64,000 bases of DNA, from the NCBI RefSeq assembly GCF_020881035.1, contig NZ_JAJITC010000009.1, positions 186,001 through 250,000 of the forward strand, read 5' to 3'. This stretch comes from Paraburkholderia translucens. Lineage in GTDB: Bacteria > Pseudomonadota > Gammaproteobacteria > Burkholderiales > Burkholderiaceae. Below the pieces are notes generated by a model. That model was not told where the DNA came from and did no database searches. It worked only from the letters and a program-made list of their open reading frames with translations. The position numbers and the translations under genes are program-made. Shown here one piece after another: positions 19,888 through 29,316 of the stretch; within the stretch, counting starts at the first letter, position 1; each line of letters starts with the position of its first letter.

Positions 19888-20035
19888 ACCGTAAGCTGAC
19901 GGCTTGCAAGTGAGCGGCTCGACCGGCCTCGGTGACGGGCGGCTTCGCTTCGTTCGGGAGACGGCCACGACCGGAACCGCGAGCCGCTGCAGTGCCTTCG
20001 CCGCCAAGCGTTCAACATTCGGAGACAGCTCTTCC

Positions 20036-21373
20036 ATGACTGAATCGGCTCATGCTGCGCCAACGGCGCAAACGGCATTCCGCGCGCAATTGCTGACCTT
20101 CAACGGGGATCCGGCGCACGCACCGAACGCCGCGGTGTTCCACGAGGACGGTCTGCTGATCGTCGAAGACGGCCGCGTCGTCGCGGCGGACGCGTATGCG
20201 GCGCTCGCCTCGCGGCTCGCGCCCGGCACGCAGATCGTGGAGCGGCGCGACAAGCTGATCGTGCCGGGCTTCATCGATACGCACATCCACTATCCGCAGA
20301 CCGACATGATCGCCTCGCCGGCTCCGGGTTTGCTGCCGTGGCTCGACACCTACACGTTCCCGACCGAGCGCCGCTTCGCCGACATCGCGCACGCGCGCGG
20401 CACCGCGAGCTTCTTCGTCGACGAACTGCTCGCGTGCGGCACCACGACCGCGCTCGTCTATTGCACGGTGCACAAGGAATCCGCCGATGCCCTTTTCGCC
20501 GAGAGCGAAGCCCGCAATCTGCGCATGGTCGCAGGCAAGGTGTTGATGGACCGCCATTGCCCCGAGTTCCTGCGCGACACCGCGCAATCGGGCTACGACG
20601 ACAGCGCCGAGCTGATCGGCCGCTGGCACGATCGCGGCCGGCAGATGTACGCGCTGACGCCGCGCTTCGCGCCGACCTCGACCGAAGCACAACTCGAAGC
20701 GTGCGGCGCGCTCGCGCAACGGCATCCGGACGTGTTCATCCAGAGCCACGTTGCGGAGAACGTCGACGAAGTGAAATGGGCCGCCGATCTGTTCCCCGGC
20801 CACCGCAGCTATCTCGACATCTACGATCACTATGGCTTGCTGCGCCGTCGCGCCGTATGCGGCCATTGCATCTACCTCGACGACGAGGACCGCAAGCGCA
20901 TGGCGCAAACCGGCGCGCTCGGCTCGCACTGCCCGACTTCGAACCTGTTTCTCGGCAGTGGCCTGTTCGACTTCGAGAAGGCCGACTCGGCCGGCATGCC
21001 GATCGCGCTCGCCACCGACGTCGGCGGCGGCACGTCGTTCTCGATGCTGCAGACGATGAACGAGGCGCACAAGGTCGCTCGCCTCGGCGGCCATCATCTG
21101 ACGGCGACGCGCATGTTCTATCTCGCGACCGCGGGCGCGGCCGAAGCGCTCGATCTCGCCGACAAGATCGGTACGCTCAGGGACGGCTCGGAAGCGGACT
21201 TCGTCGTGCTCGATCCGCAGGCGACGCCGCTGCTCGCACGCCGCACGGCGCGGCGCGAATCGCTCGAGGAGCTGCTGTTCGCGTTCGCGCTGCTCGGCGA
21301 CGATCGCGCGGTGTACGAAACGTATGCGGCAGGCAAGCCAGTGCATCGCCGCGACGACGCGCGCCGGCTCTGA
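20036..21373 (+). CDS. guaD: Guanine deaminase
   Basis: 445 residues from MTESAHAAPTAQTAFR. The amidohydrolase metal motif is GFIDTHIHYPQTDM, followed by QSHVAENVDEVKWA, GHCIYLDDEDRKRMA and ALATDVGGGTSFSMLQ, which together are specific for guanine deaminases of the GuaD type. It converts guanine to xanthine, the direct substrate of the adjacent XdhAB. The upstream frame extension lacks a ribosome site. The 148-base gap from the preceding deaminase holds no other gene. Confidence 0.93.
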   Translation: MTESAHAAPTAQTAFRAQLLTFNGDPAHAPNAAVFHEDGLLIVEDGRVVAADAYAALASRLAPGTQIVERRDKLIVPGFIDTHIHYPQTDMIASPAPGLLPWLDTYTFPTERRFADIAHARGTASFFVDELLACGTTTALVYCTVHKESADALFAESEARNLRMVAGKVLMDRHCPEFLRDTAQSGYDDSAELIGRWHDRGRQMYALTPRFAPTSTEAQLEACGALAQRHPDVFIQSHVAENVDEVKWAADLFPGHRSYLDIYDHYGLLRRRAVCGHCIYLDDEDRKRMAQTGALGSHCPTSNLFLGSGLFDFEKADSAGMPIALATDVGGGTSFSMLQTMNEAHKVARLGGHHLTATRMFYLATAGAAEALDLADKIGTLRDGSEADFVVLDPQATPLLARRTARRESLEELLFAFALLGDDRAVYETYAAGKPVHRRDDARRL

Positions 21374-21508
21374 TCGTATAGCCCAGGTGTTATTGCGTTT
21401 GGTGTATTGACGCAGCCTTGTTCGCCGCAATTGCATCCGGGCACCAGTCAACAAAGCCGCCGAACTGTTCCAGTGCATCTGTAATCGTCATGGGAGCTCG
21501 TAGCCTGT

Positions 21509-21514
21509 TATACT
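21509..21514 (+). promoter_or_regulatory. Candidate -10 element of the riboswitch transcript
   Basis: TATACT lies about 12 bases before the first conserved base of the riboswitch, which places a transcription start near 21521. No convincing -35 hexamer is seen at the expected distance. Confidence 0.5.
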
Positions 21515-21523
21515 CCGGCCCTC

Positions 21524-21675
21524 ATTGGGGAGTAGCCGCCCCGCGGCACGTCCGCACCGCTGCGTCGGTGCGTCGCACGTGTGGTTCGCGGGGGCGCCTG
21601 TCAACAGACTTGGCCGTCACGGCCATGGCAGCCGCAGCCTCTGGCCTGGCGAGACCGATGATCCACACGCGCCGC
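21524..21675 (+). promoter_or_regulatory. yybP-ykoY-type manganese riboswitch
   Basis: The two conserved loops of this class are recognisable. The 5' loop is TTGGGGAGTAGCC at 21525-21537 and the 3' loop is TGGCGAGACCGATG around 21647-21660. Between them lie a long variable GC-rich arm and GTCAACAGACTTGGCCGTCA. In proteobacteria this RNA senses Mn2+ and switches on manganese-export genes. Here it sits directly upstream of a TMEM165/GDT1 exporter, the expected target. The exact 3' boundary and the expression platform (about 21660-21738) are inferred. Confidence 0.85.
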
Positions 21676-21738
21676 AACAGGGCCCGGCGCGTCGTGGGTC
21701 GTCGCTCGTTCATCTTCGGCCCGAGGAATTTAATCAAC

Positions 21739-22311
21739 GTGTTTCAAGCTTTTCTCATTTCGACCGGCGCGGTCGCGCTCGCCGAGATCGGCGACAAGAC
21801 GCAACTACTGTCGCTCGTGCTGGCCGCGCGCTATCGCAAGCCCGTGCCGATCATTCTCGGCGTGCTCGTGGCGACGCTGGTCAATCACGCGGGCGCCGGC
21901 GCGCTCGGCGCGTGGCTCGGCTCGATGCTGACGCCGACCGTCATGCGCTGGGCTCTGGCGGCGTCCTTCATCAGCATGGGTCTGTGGATTCTCGTGCCCG
22001 ACAAGCTCGACGACGAGGAAGCCGACACGAACCGCACCCACTTCGGCGTGTTCGGTACGACGGTCGTGACGTTCTTCCTCGCGGAGATGGGCGACAAAAC
22101 GCAGATCGCGACGGTCGCCCTCGCCGCACGCTTTCATGATTTCTTCGGCGTAGTGGCCGGCACGACGCTCGGCATGATGATCGCGAACGTGCCTGCGATT
22201 CTGCTCGGCGACCGCTTCGCGCATCGTCTGCCGACGAAACTCGTGCACGGCATTGCCGCGGTGCTGTTCGTCGTGCTGGGCGCGATGGCCTTGTTCGGGG
22301 CCGGCGTCTGA
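21739..22311 (+). CDS. TMEM165/GDT1-family manganese (calcium) exporter
   Basis: 190 residues in two homologous halves. Each half carries the signature E-x-G-D-K-(T/S): ALAEIGDKTQLLS in the first and LAEMGDKTQIAT in the second. Six hydrophobic helices are seen. The family (UPF0016) exports Mn2+ across the inner membrane in bacteria. I chose the GTG at 21739 because the protein then begins MFQAFLISTGAVALAE as in relatives and AGGAAT lies upstream. The leader riboswitch supports control by manganese. Confidence 0.88.
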   Translation: MFQAFLISTGAVALAEIGDKTQLLSLVLAARYRKPVPIILGVLVATLVNHAGAGALGAWLGSMLTPTVMRWALAASFISMGLWILVPDKLDDEEADTNRTHFGVFGTTVVTFFLAEMGDKTQIATVALAARFHDFFGVVAGTTLGMMIANVPAILLGDRFAHRLPTKLVHGIAAVLFVVLGAMALFGAGV

Positions 22312-22312
22312 C

Positions 22313-23002
22313 CTACTGCGCGGCTTTCGGCGCCGACGCCGGGGCCGCAGGCGGCACGGCAGCCGGCAGCGACACTTCGTTCACGGCGGCACCACCGCCC
22401 ACCGGGATTCTCACGGTATGCACGGCGCCGTTGGCGAGCGGAAAGTCGGCGAGCGCGCTACGCGCCAGATAAGGCATCGCCCGCACCAGCGAAGACTCTT
22501 CGCCAAAATTGCGCGCCGTCACGTTGTAGACCTCCCGTCCGCTCGCGCGCTCGGTGATCCGGATGCCGAGCAGATGCGTGAACACCGGGTAACTCTGGTT
22601 CACATAGGTCGCCGGGTACGGCCCCCACGGCCCCCACGGGTCGAACGGCCGTCCCCAGTAAGGACCGGGCCACGGGTTGTAGTAGACCGGCTGCGCGACG
22701 GTCACGATATCCGAGCTGATGCCATACGCGAGCTCGACCAGATAGCGCGCGTCGTTGTAAGCAACCTCGCGGAACGAGTGCAAGGCGAGCTCGTTCGCGA
22801 CGATCCGCTCGTACGCGCTCAGTTCGAGATTGTTCTTCTGGTCCTCGCGCCGCGTGAACGCGTAGGTGCGGGTCGCGTCGCTGCCGCTCCAGTCCGAGAA
22901 CGCCGTGACCTGCGTCGTCACGTAGGTCGTGCAGCCGGACAGCAGCGCGCTCAACGCGACGAACAGCAGCGCGACGCGACGGGTCCATCGATCGATGTTC
23001 AT
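22313..23002 (-). CDS. DUF4136-type lipoprotein
   Basis: 229 residues. The N-terminus MNIDRWTRRVALLFVALSAL is a lipoprotein signal peptide ending in the lipobox L-S-G-C, so the mature protein starts at Cys24 and is probably outer-membrane anchored. The mature part (TTQVTAFSDWSG..., RTYAF, repeated WGPWGPYP stretch) fits the DUF4136 family of unknown function. An upstream in-frame start would spoil the signal peptide. It ends one base from the exporter stop (convergent). Confidence 0.8.
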   Translation of the reverse strand: MNIDRWTRRVALLFVALSALLSGCTTYVTTQVTAFSDWSGSDATRTYAFTRREDQKNNLELSAYERIVANELALHSFREVAYNDARYLVELAYGISSDIVTVAQPVYYNPWPGPYWGRPFDPWGPWGPYPATYVNQSYPVFTHLLGIRITERASGREVYNVTARNFGEESSLVRAMPYLARSALADFPLANGAVHTVRIPVGGGAAVNEVSLPAAVPPAAPASAPKAAQ

Positions 23003-23314
23003 GGTCTGCCTCGTGGCCTCTCTCAAGTGCTGCAATTAGAACCGTGGATTGAGCGCGATTGTTCCGTGCCTGCGCAGCAGGATTGACGCCCGTGCTGGAA
23101 CTCAGCCATGCAGCGCGTCCGATAATACGATGACCGCGCCAGCCGGCAAAAGGTTCTGCCGCTGCCCCTCGGCGCCGCCCGCGCTGCCCGGCGCCGAAAC
23201 TCGCCCCGGCATGCTGCCGCACGATTGCCCGAGGCTTTGTACAATGAGTCGACCAAGCCCGGCTCGCGCGCCTTTTGCGCGCCTGACCGCTCCAGTACAC
23301 CACCAAACAATGCC

Positions 23315-26011
23315 ATGGCCGATACCGCAACGCCCAATGTAATCCGCCGCGCCGATTACGCGCCGCCTGCCTTCCTGATCGACACCGTCGCGCTGGAGTT
23401 CGATCTGGTCCCCGAACGCACGGTCGTCAGGAATACGATGCGTGTGCGCCGCAACCCGGATGCGTCGCGCGCCGCACACCTCGAACTGATGGGCGAGCAG
23501 CTCCAATTCGTCAGCGCCGGAATCGACGGCAAGCCGTTCCCGAACGCGCACCCGCACGAGCACGGCCTCTCGCTCGAGAACGTGCCGGACAGCTTCGAGC
23601 TCACGCTCACGAGCATCTGCAACCCTGCGGAAAACACCACGCTCTCGGGCCTGTATGTGTCGAGCGGCAACTTCTTCACGCAGTGCGAGGCCGAGGGCTT
23701 TCGCCGCATCACCTACTTCCTCGACCGCCCGGACGTGATGGCGAGCTTCACGGTCACGTTGCGCGCGAGCAAGGCCGATTATCCCGTGCTGCTGTCGAAC
23801 GGCAATCTGCTCGAAGAAGGCGACTTGCCCGACGGGCGGCACTTCGCGCGCTGGGAAGATCCTTTCAGGAAGCCGAGCTATCTGTTCGCGCTCGTCGCGG
23901 GCAAGCTCGTGGCACTCGAAGAACGCGTGAAAACCGGTTCGGGCAAGGAGAAACTGCTGCAAGTATGGGTCGAGCCGCACGATCTCGACAAGACCCGTCA
24001 CGCGATGGACTCGCTGATCCACTCGATCCGCTGGGACGAAGAGCGCTTCGGGCTCGAGCTCGATCTGGACCGCTTCATGATCGTCGCGGTCAGCGACTTC
24101 AACATGGGCGCGATGGAGAACAAGGGGCTCAACATCTTCAACACGAAGTATGTGCTCGCGAACCCCGAAACGGCCACCGACACCGACTTCGCGAACATCG
24201 AGGCAGTGGTCGGCCATGAGTACTTCCACAACTGGACCGGCAACCGCGTGACCTGCCGCGACTGGTTCCAGCTGAGCCTGAAGGAAGGCCTGACGGTATT
24301 CCGCGACCAGGAGTTTTCGGCTGACATGGCGGGCGGCGCTACCGACGAAGCCGCGCGCGCCACCAAGCGCATCGAGGACGTGCGCGTGCTGCGCCAGATG
24401 CAGTTCGCCGAGGACGCGGGTCCGATGGCGCATCCGGTGCGCCCCGAGAGCTACGTCGAAATCAACAACTTCTACACGATGACCGTCTACGAGAAAGGCT
24501 CCGAAGTCGTGCGGATGTACCAGACGCTGTTCGGCCGCGACGGCTTTCGCAAGGGCATGGACTTGTACTTCAAGCGTCACGACGGCCAGGCGGTGACCTG
24601 CGACGACTTCCGTCACGCGCTCGCCGACGCGAACGGCCGCGACCTCGCGCAGTTCGAGCGCTGGTACAGCCAGGCCGGCACGCCGCGCGTGTCGGTGCGC
24701 ACCCGCTACGACGCCGCGCAACAACGCTACAGTGTGACGCTGCACCAAGGCTACGGCGAAACCGCGCCAGCCGCGCGCGAAACGCAAAGAGGGCCGCTGC
24801 TGATCCCGTTCGCGATCGGCCTGATCGGCGAGGACGGCCGCGATCTGCCGCTGCAGCTCGATGGCGAGGCGAACGCGCCGGAGTCGACCACGCGCGTGCT
24901 CGAATTCACGCAGACCGAGCAGACGTTTACGTTCGTGAATATCGCGCGGGAACCCCTGCCGTCGCTGCTGCGCAATTTCTCGGCGCCGGTGATCGTCGAG
25001 TACGACTACACGGCCGAACAGCTCGCGTTCCTGCTCGCGCACGACAGCGATCCGTTCAACCGCTGGGAAGCCGGCCAGCGGCTGGCGACGCGCGAGCTGC
25101 TCGCGCTCGCCGCGCGCGCGGCTACGGGCGCGGCGCTGCAACTCGACGACTCGGTGGTCGCCGCGTTCGCGCGCGTGCTGAGTGACGAGACGCTGTCGCC
25201 CGCGTTTCGCGAACTCGCGCTGATGCTGCCGTCCGAGGCCTATCTGGCCGAGCAGATGACCGAGTCGAATCCGGCCGCGGTCCACGCGGCGCGGCAGTTC
25301 GTGCGCAAGCGCCTCGCCAATGCGCTGCGTGACGAATGGCTCAGGGTCTATGAGCAGCATCGCACACCGGGCGCCTATGAAGCGACGCCCGAGGCCGCCG
25401 GTCATCGCGCATTGAAGAATCTCGCGCTGTCGTATCTGAGCGAGCTCGACGATGCCGCGGACGCCGGGCGTCTCGCGGCCGCGCAATATGAAGCCGCGAA
25501 CAACATGACCGACCGTGCCGCCGCGCTGTCGGCGCTGCTCAACGTGGCCGCGCCGCAAGGCGGCAGCCCCGAGGCGCAGCACGCGCTCGACGACTTCTAT
25601 CGGCGCTTCGAGAAGGAGCCGCTCGTCATCGACAAGTGGTTCGCGTTGCAGGCGACGCAGCGCGGCAGCGCGCAGCATCCGGTGATCGACACGGTACGCA
25701 CGCTGATGACGCATCCTGCCTTCAACCTGAAGAACCCGAACCGCGCGCGCTCGCTGATTTTCAGTTTCTGCTCGGCGAACCCCGCGCAGTTCCACGCGGA
25801 AGACGGCTCGGGCTACGCGTTCTGGGCCGAGCAGGTGATCGCACTCGACGCGCTCAACCCGCAGGTCGCGGCGCGCCTCGCGCGCTCGCTCGAACTGTGG
25901 CGCCGCTTCACGCCGGCGCTGCGCGACAGCATGCGCGCGGCGCTCGAGAAGGTGGCCGCGCAGGTCAAGTCGCGCGACGTGCGCGAAATCGTCGAGAAGG
26001 CGTTGGCGTGA
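23315..26011 (+). CDS. pepN: Aminopeptidase N (M1 metallopeptidase)
   Basis: 898 residues from MADTATPNVIRRADYAPP. The exopeptidase motif is seen in MGAMENKGLNIF at about residue 265 and the zinc site in VGHEYFHNWTGNRV at about 300, with the third ligand Glu in LKEGLTVFRDQEF. Size and the C-terminal helical domain match the E. coli PepN type. It trims N-terminal residues from cytoplasmic peptides. Complete gene, probably monocistronic, ended by a strong terminator at 26041. Confidence 0.95.
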   Translation: MADTATPNVIRRADYAPPAFLIDTVALEFDLVPERTVVRNTMRVRRNPDASRAAHLELMGEQLQFVSAGIDGKPFPNAHPHEHGLSLENVPDSFELTLTSICNPAENTTLSGLYVSSGNFFTQCEAEGFRRITYFLDRPDVMASFTVTLRASKADYPVLLSNGNLLEEGDLPDGRHFARWEDPFRKPSYLFALVAGKLVALEERVKTGSGKEKLLQVWVEPHDLDKTRHAMDSLIHSIRWDEERFGLELDLDRFMIVAVSDFNMGAMENKGLNIFNTKYVLANPETATDTDFANIEAVVGHEYFHNWTGNRVTCRDWFQLSLKEGLTVFRDQEFSADMAGGATDEAARATKRIEDVRVLRQMQFAEDAGPMAHPVRPESYVEINNFYTMTVYEKGSEVVRMYQTLFGRDGFRKGMDLYFKRHDGQAVTCDDFRHALADANGRDLAQFERWYSQAGTPRVSVRTRYDAAQQRYSVTLHQGYGETAPAARETQRGPLLIPFAIGLIGEDGRDLPLQLDGEANAPESTTRVLEFTQTEQTFTFVNIAREPLPSLLRNFSAPVIVEYDYTAEQLAFLLAHDSDPFNRWEAGQRLATRELLALAARAATGAALQLDDSVVAAFARVLSDETLSPAFRELALMLPSEAYLAEQMTESNPAAVHAARQFVRKRLANALRDEWLRVYEQHRTPGAYEATPEAAGHRALKNLALSYLSELDDAADAGRLAAAQYEAANNMTDRAAALSALLNVAAPQGGSPEAQHALDDFYRRFEKEPLVIDKWFALQATQRGSAQHPVIDTVRTLMTHPAFNLKNPNRARSLIFSFCSANPAQFHAEDGSGYAFWAEQVIALDALNPQVAARLARSLELWRRFTPALRDSMRAALEKVAAQVKSRDVREIVEKALA

Positions 26012-26040
26012 TGCCTCGCTGAATGCTCGAGTCGCATTGG

Positions 26041-26069
26041 AAAGCCGGCACGCGTTGCCGGCTTTTTTT
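26041..26069 (+). terminator. Rho-independent terminator after pepN
   Basis: Perfect 10-bp stem AAAGCCGGCA/TGCCGGCTTT with a five-base loop followed by a T run, 29 bases after the pepN stop. Confidence 0.92.
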
Positions 26070-26171
26070 CGTATACACGCTGCGTTCGCGCGGTCGCGGC
26101 GTACCGTTGGCCGATTGGCCGACTGTTCATCGGGCGTCGCCGGGAAGAAAGTATAGGCGTCAATATAACGA

Positions 26172-26200
26172 TTTACATTTAACGCAATGCGTTATACGAT
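26172..26200 (+). promoter_or_regulatory. Probable autoregulated promoter/operator of higBA
   Basis: A perfect inverted repeat TAACGCA-A-TGCGTTA occupies 26180-26194 immediately before the toxin gene. TTTACA (26172-26177) and TACGAT (26195-26200) could be -35 and -10 boxes 17 bases apart with the palindrome between them. HigA-type antitoxins repress their own promoter through such palindromes. The boxes put the start site almost on the ATG, so the promoter assignment is weaker than the operator. Confidence 0.5.
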
Positions 26201-26203
26201 TCC

Positions 26204-26485
26204 ATGATCACGACTTGCGCAGACAAGGCCACCGCACGAATATTCCAGGGTAGATTCGTGCATTCGTTGCCGCACTCAATGCAGGTGCTTGCGCATCGCA
26301 AGTTGCTGATGATCGATGCCGCGCGTTCCATCGCGGATCTGCACGCACCGCCCGGCAACCGGCTCGAAGCCCTGCAAGGCCAGCGCAGCGGGCAATGGAG
26401 TATTGGCATCAATGAGCAGTGGCGCATCTGTTTTCACTTAGTCGGCGAGGACGCGTTGAATGTCGAGATCGTCGACTATCACTGA
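26204..26485 (+). CDS. higB: HigB-type toxin (RelE/ParE superfamily)
   Basis: 93 residues. The family pattern is clear: VLAHRKLLMIDAARSIADL, PPGNRLEALQGQRSGQWSIGINEQWRICF, and the closing VEIVDYH. HigB toxins are ribosome-dependent mRNA interferases. The toxin gene precedes the antitoxin gene, the inverted order typical of higBA. The antitoxin start follows 16 bases after its stop. Confidence 0.9.
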   Translation: MITTCADKATARIFQGRFVHSLPHSMQVLAHRKLLMIDAARSIADLHAPPGNRLEALQGQRSGQWSIGINEQWRICFHLVGEDALNVEIVDYH

Positions 26486-26501
26486 TTATCGGGAGACCGA
26501 C

Positions 26502-26954
26502 ATGGTCATCAAACGCTCCGCGCTGAAGAGCGTCGATTTCTCGGGCATCGACGCCGGCGCGGCGATTGCCGAGATCCATCCGGGCGAGATTCTGCGCAGC
26601 GAGTTTCTCGAGCCACTCGGCATGTCCGTCAACGCGCTCGCGCTTGCGCTGCGGGTGCCGGCGCCGCGCATCAACGACGTCGTACGCGGCCGCCGCGCGA
26701 TCTCCGCCGACACTGCGCTGCGGCTCGAGCGCTACTTCGGCGCCAGCGCCCAGTTTTGGCTCAACCTGCAAATTGCCTACGACCTGCGCGTCGCGACCGC
26801 CGCCGCCGGCGAGCAGATCGAACGGGAAATCGAGCCGATGCCGCGCGCCGAACGTCCGAAACTGCCGAGCGTGCCCGCCGGACACGCCCGGGCCGCGGCG
26901 CTCGCGGCCAGCGTCAGCGACACTGTCTCGGCCAAGGGGCGCCGCAAGACGTGA
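26502..26954 (+). CDS. higA: HigA-type antitoxin (XRE-family HTH)
   Basis: 150 residues from MVIKRSALKSVDFSG, preceded by GGGAG. The helix-turn-helix is at about residues 25-85 (IHPGEILRSEFLEPLGMSVN, then VPAPRINDVVRGRRAISADT and RYFGASAQFWLNLQ), the VapI/HigA pattern. Compared with the usual roughly 100-residue HigA it has about 45 extra C-terminal residues, charged and Ala-rich. It should neutralise HigB and repress the operon at the palindrome upstream. Confidence 0.9.
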   Translation: MVIKRSALKSVDFSGIDAGAAIAEIHPGEILRSEFLEPLGMSVNALALALRVPAPRINDVVRGRRAISADTALRLERYFGASAQFWLNLQIAYDLRVATAAAGEQIEREIEPMPRAERPKLPSVPAGHARAAALAASVSDTVSAKGRRKT

Positions 26955-27039
26955 ACGCGGCGGCGCCTCCGAAAGCACGGAACCGACACGGCGAGCGGGT
27001 AAAATCTCTGCATCCCTCTAGCCTTCCCGGAGTACAACA

Positions 27040-28056
<1,017 letters not shown>

Positions 28057-28085
28057 TCCCGGAATAAAAAAATGCACTTGGGGGC

Positions 28086-28115
28086 TTGTCAAGCCGCTGA
28101 AGTAGTCCCTATAAT
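28086..28115 (+). promoter_or_regulatory. Sigma70 promoter of tRNA-Thr
   Basis: TTGTCA at 28086-28091 and TATAAT at 28110-28115 are separated by 18 bases and lie 15 bases upstream of the tRNA 5' end. Confidence 0.8.
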
Positions 28116-28130
28116 TTCGTTTCTCCTGAT

Positions 28131-28206
28131 GCCGGAATAGCTCAGACGGTAGAGCAGCGCATTCGTAATGCGAAGGTCGGGGGTTCGATTCCTCTTTCCG
28201 GCACCA
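28131..28206 (+). tRNA. tRNA-Thr (anticodon CGT)
   Basis: A 76-nt cloverleaf: acceptor GCCGGAA pairs with TTCCGGC, the anticodon loop TTCGTAA reads CGT, the T arm contains GGTTCGATTCC, and CCA is encoded. The gene is intact. Its 3' part is duplicated 6,117 bases downstream, marking it as the integration site of a genomic island. Confidence 0.97.
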
Positions 28207-28249
28207 TCAAGTTTCAAGCAAAAAGCCCAGTCCTCGTGACTGGGCTTTT
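28176..28249 (+). repeat. Island attachment repeat, left copy (attL)
   Basis: Covers the T arm, acceptor end, CCA and terminator of the intact tRNA-Thr. Identical over 74 bases to 34293-34366. Weaker identity extends a further 13 bases upstream with two mismatches. Confidence 0.9.
28221..28249 (+). terminator. tRNA-Thr terminator
   Basis: Twelve-base stem AAAAGCCCAGTC/GACTGGGCTTTT with loop CTCGT, 14 bases after the tRNA. It is included in the duplicated attachment repeat. Confidence 0.9.
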
Positions 28250-28363
28250 CGTTTTCTGAGTCCGTGTAAGTGTTGGTGTCAGCGTTTTTCAGCAACGCGC
28301 GGAGACCTGCGATAGCTCCCTGCCAACTCGAAATTAGAGCGTTTCATCTAACGAACCGCGTGA

Positions 28364-28696
28364 CGGCGCGCCGTAACGGCAGCGCTGCCGCAATCTCGTC
28401 TGCAAAGGCCGCCACCGCGCCCGTGCAAACGCCAGTGCCGGGAATGCGGCGAATGGAAACATCATTCGCGGTTTCACGTCAAGCTGCGGAGTGGCAACAA
28501 TGCTGATGCCAAGATCTGGTTCAGGCCGGTTTGCCGTGACTGCGAACAGATATCCTACATGTCGTACGCCGCATCAAGCGCCCACATGGAACGGTACGCC
28601 CTGCGCCGGAAACGACGCACGCGTTTATGGAACGCGTCACGCGTGATGCCCCGCGCGGCGGCGGCCTCTTTCACGCAGCGCGCATATCACAGATAG
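28364..28696 (+). pseudogene. Possible remnant of a phage zinc-ribbon/HNH-like protein
   Basis: An open stretch without a start codon encodes a pair of CxxC knuckles: CRECGEWKHHSRF and, about 30 residues on, PVCRDCEQISYM. That spacing resembles small phage or HNH-type zinc proteins. It begins after a stop at 28361 and ends at 28694. Its second half overlaps, on the other strand, a different degenerate reading frame; only one can be genuine there. Treated as a decayed gene. Confidence 0.35.
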
Positions 28697-28800
28697 AAAA
28701 TCATAAACGATTGCTTCGCGTAGCTGCCGGGCTGGGCAGCGACGGCCAGATTGAACGCGGAAAGCTCGGCGGACAGGTCCCCGTCAGGCGCGGGCTGCAT
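28555..28800 (-). pseudogene. Remnant of a small phage-type helix-turn-helix protein, nonsense mutation
   Basis: Starting at the ATG at 28800, the frame reads MQPAPDGDLSAELSAF and on to SYAKQSFMIFYL. It then meets TGA (28687-28689) and resumes with CVKEAAAARGITRDAFHKR and VRRFRRRAYRSMWALDAAYDM before the stop. The second half looks like a recognition helix followed by a basic tail, as in small phage late-gene regulators (inference). The internal stop makes it non-functional as a single protein. Confidence 0.4.
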
Positions 28801-28981
28801 CTGGGCAAGATGTATTTCGGCACGCGCGGCGCGCCTAAGAAGCGACGCGTGCGGCTCCACGCGGCCCAGCGCAGGCAGAGTGCATCAGGTTCGATATCGC
28901 TTGATTGTGGCGCATGAGTTGCCCTGGCCGGTCGGACAGATCGGGCACCCTGGCACGATCGCAAAAGTGCGCTGCAACGTG

Positions 28982-29316
28982 CTAGTCAAAGCGAACATTG
29001 CGCAGGCGACGGCGCACCTCGCCATTTGCGCGCCCCATCGCAGAAGCTTGCAGGTCGGCTTCGCAGTCGCGGTCGCGAATCTCAGCCAGCCGGGCGGGGC
29101 CTGTCGCTGGAGTTCAAGGGCGCGTCCGCGCACGTCATCGCCAGGCCAGCCCATCGCCGCGCCCAGGCCTTCCATCATGCCGACTAGCCAGGCAGGCTCC
29201 AGCGCCCTCGCCAGCGGCTTCGCCAGACAGTGGCGTTTGCCCGTGACGGACGAATCCCCACCAGACCTGCGCCAGTTCCGGCACCCTGCGATAAAGCCTT
29301 TCGGTTCGCGTCTCAT
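28982..29316 (-). pseudogene. Frameshifted phage-type gene of unknown function
   Basis: A perfect AGGAGG (29321-29326) precedes the ATG at 29316, which reads MRREPKGFIAGC. Convincing coding sequence then continues in changing frames: ELAQVWWGFVRHGQTPLS, EPAWLVGMMEGLGAAMGWPG with DDVRGRALELQRQ, and finally ARLAEIRDRDCEADLQASAM to a TAG at 28982. At least two or three indels are needed to join them. No family recognised. The region 29317-29813 upstream shows more short overlapping fragments of the same kind and no intact gene. Confidence 0.45.

Noticed and set aside
23102..25795. 897-codon open frame antisense to pepN
   Set aside because: Produced by high GC and codon bias of pepN; no family resemblance, very Arg-rich, no ribosome site.
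28089..28295. Minus-strand reading frame containing KLDGAGKRNRTPD across the tRNA-Thr
   Set aside because: It is the antisense translation of the tRNA and its terminator, a well-known false protein; the same artefact recurs at 33714-34334 over the right repeat.
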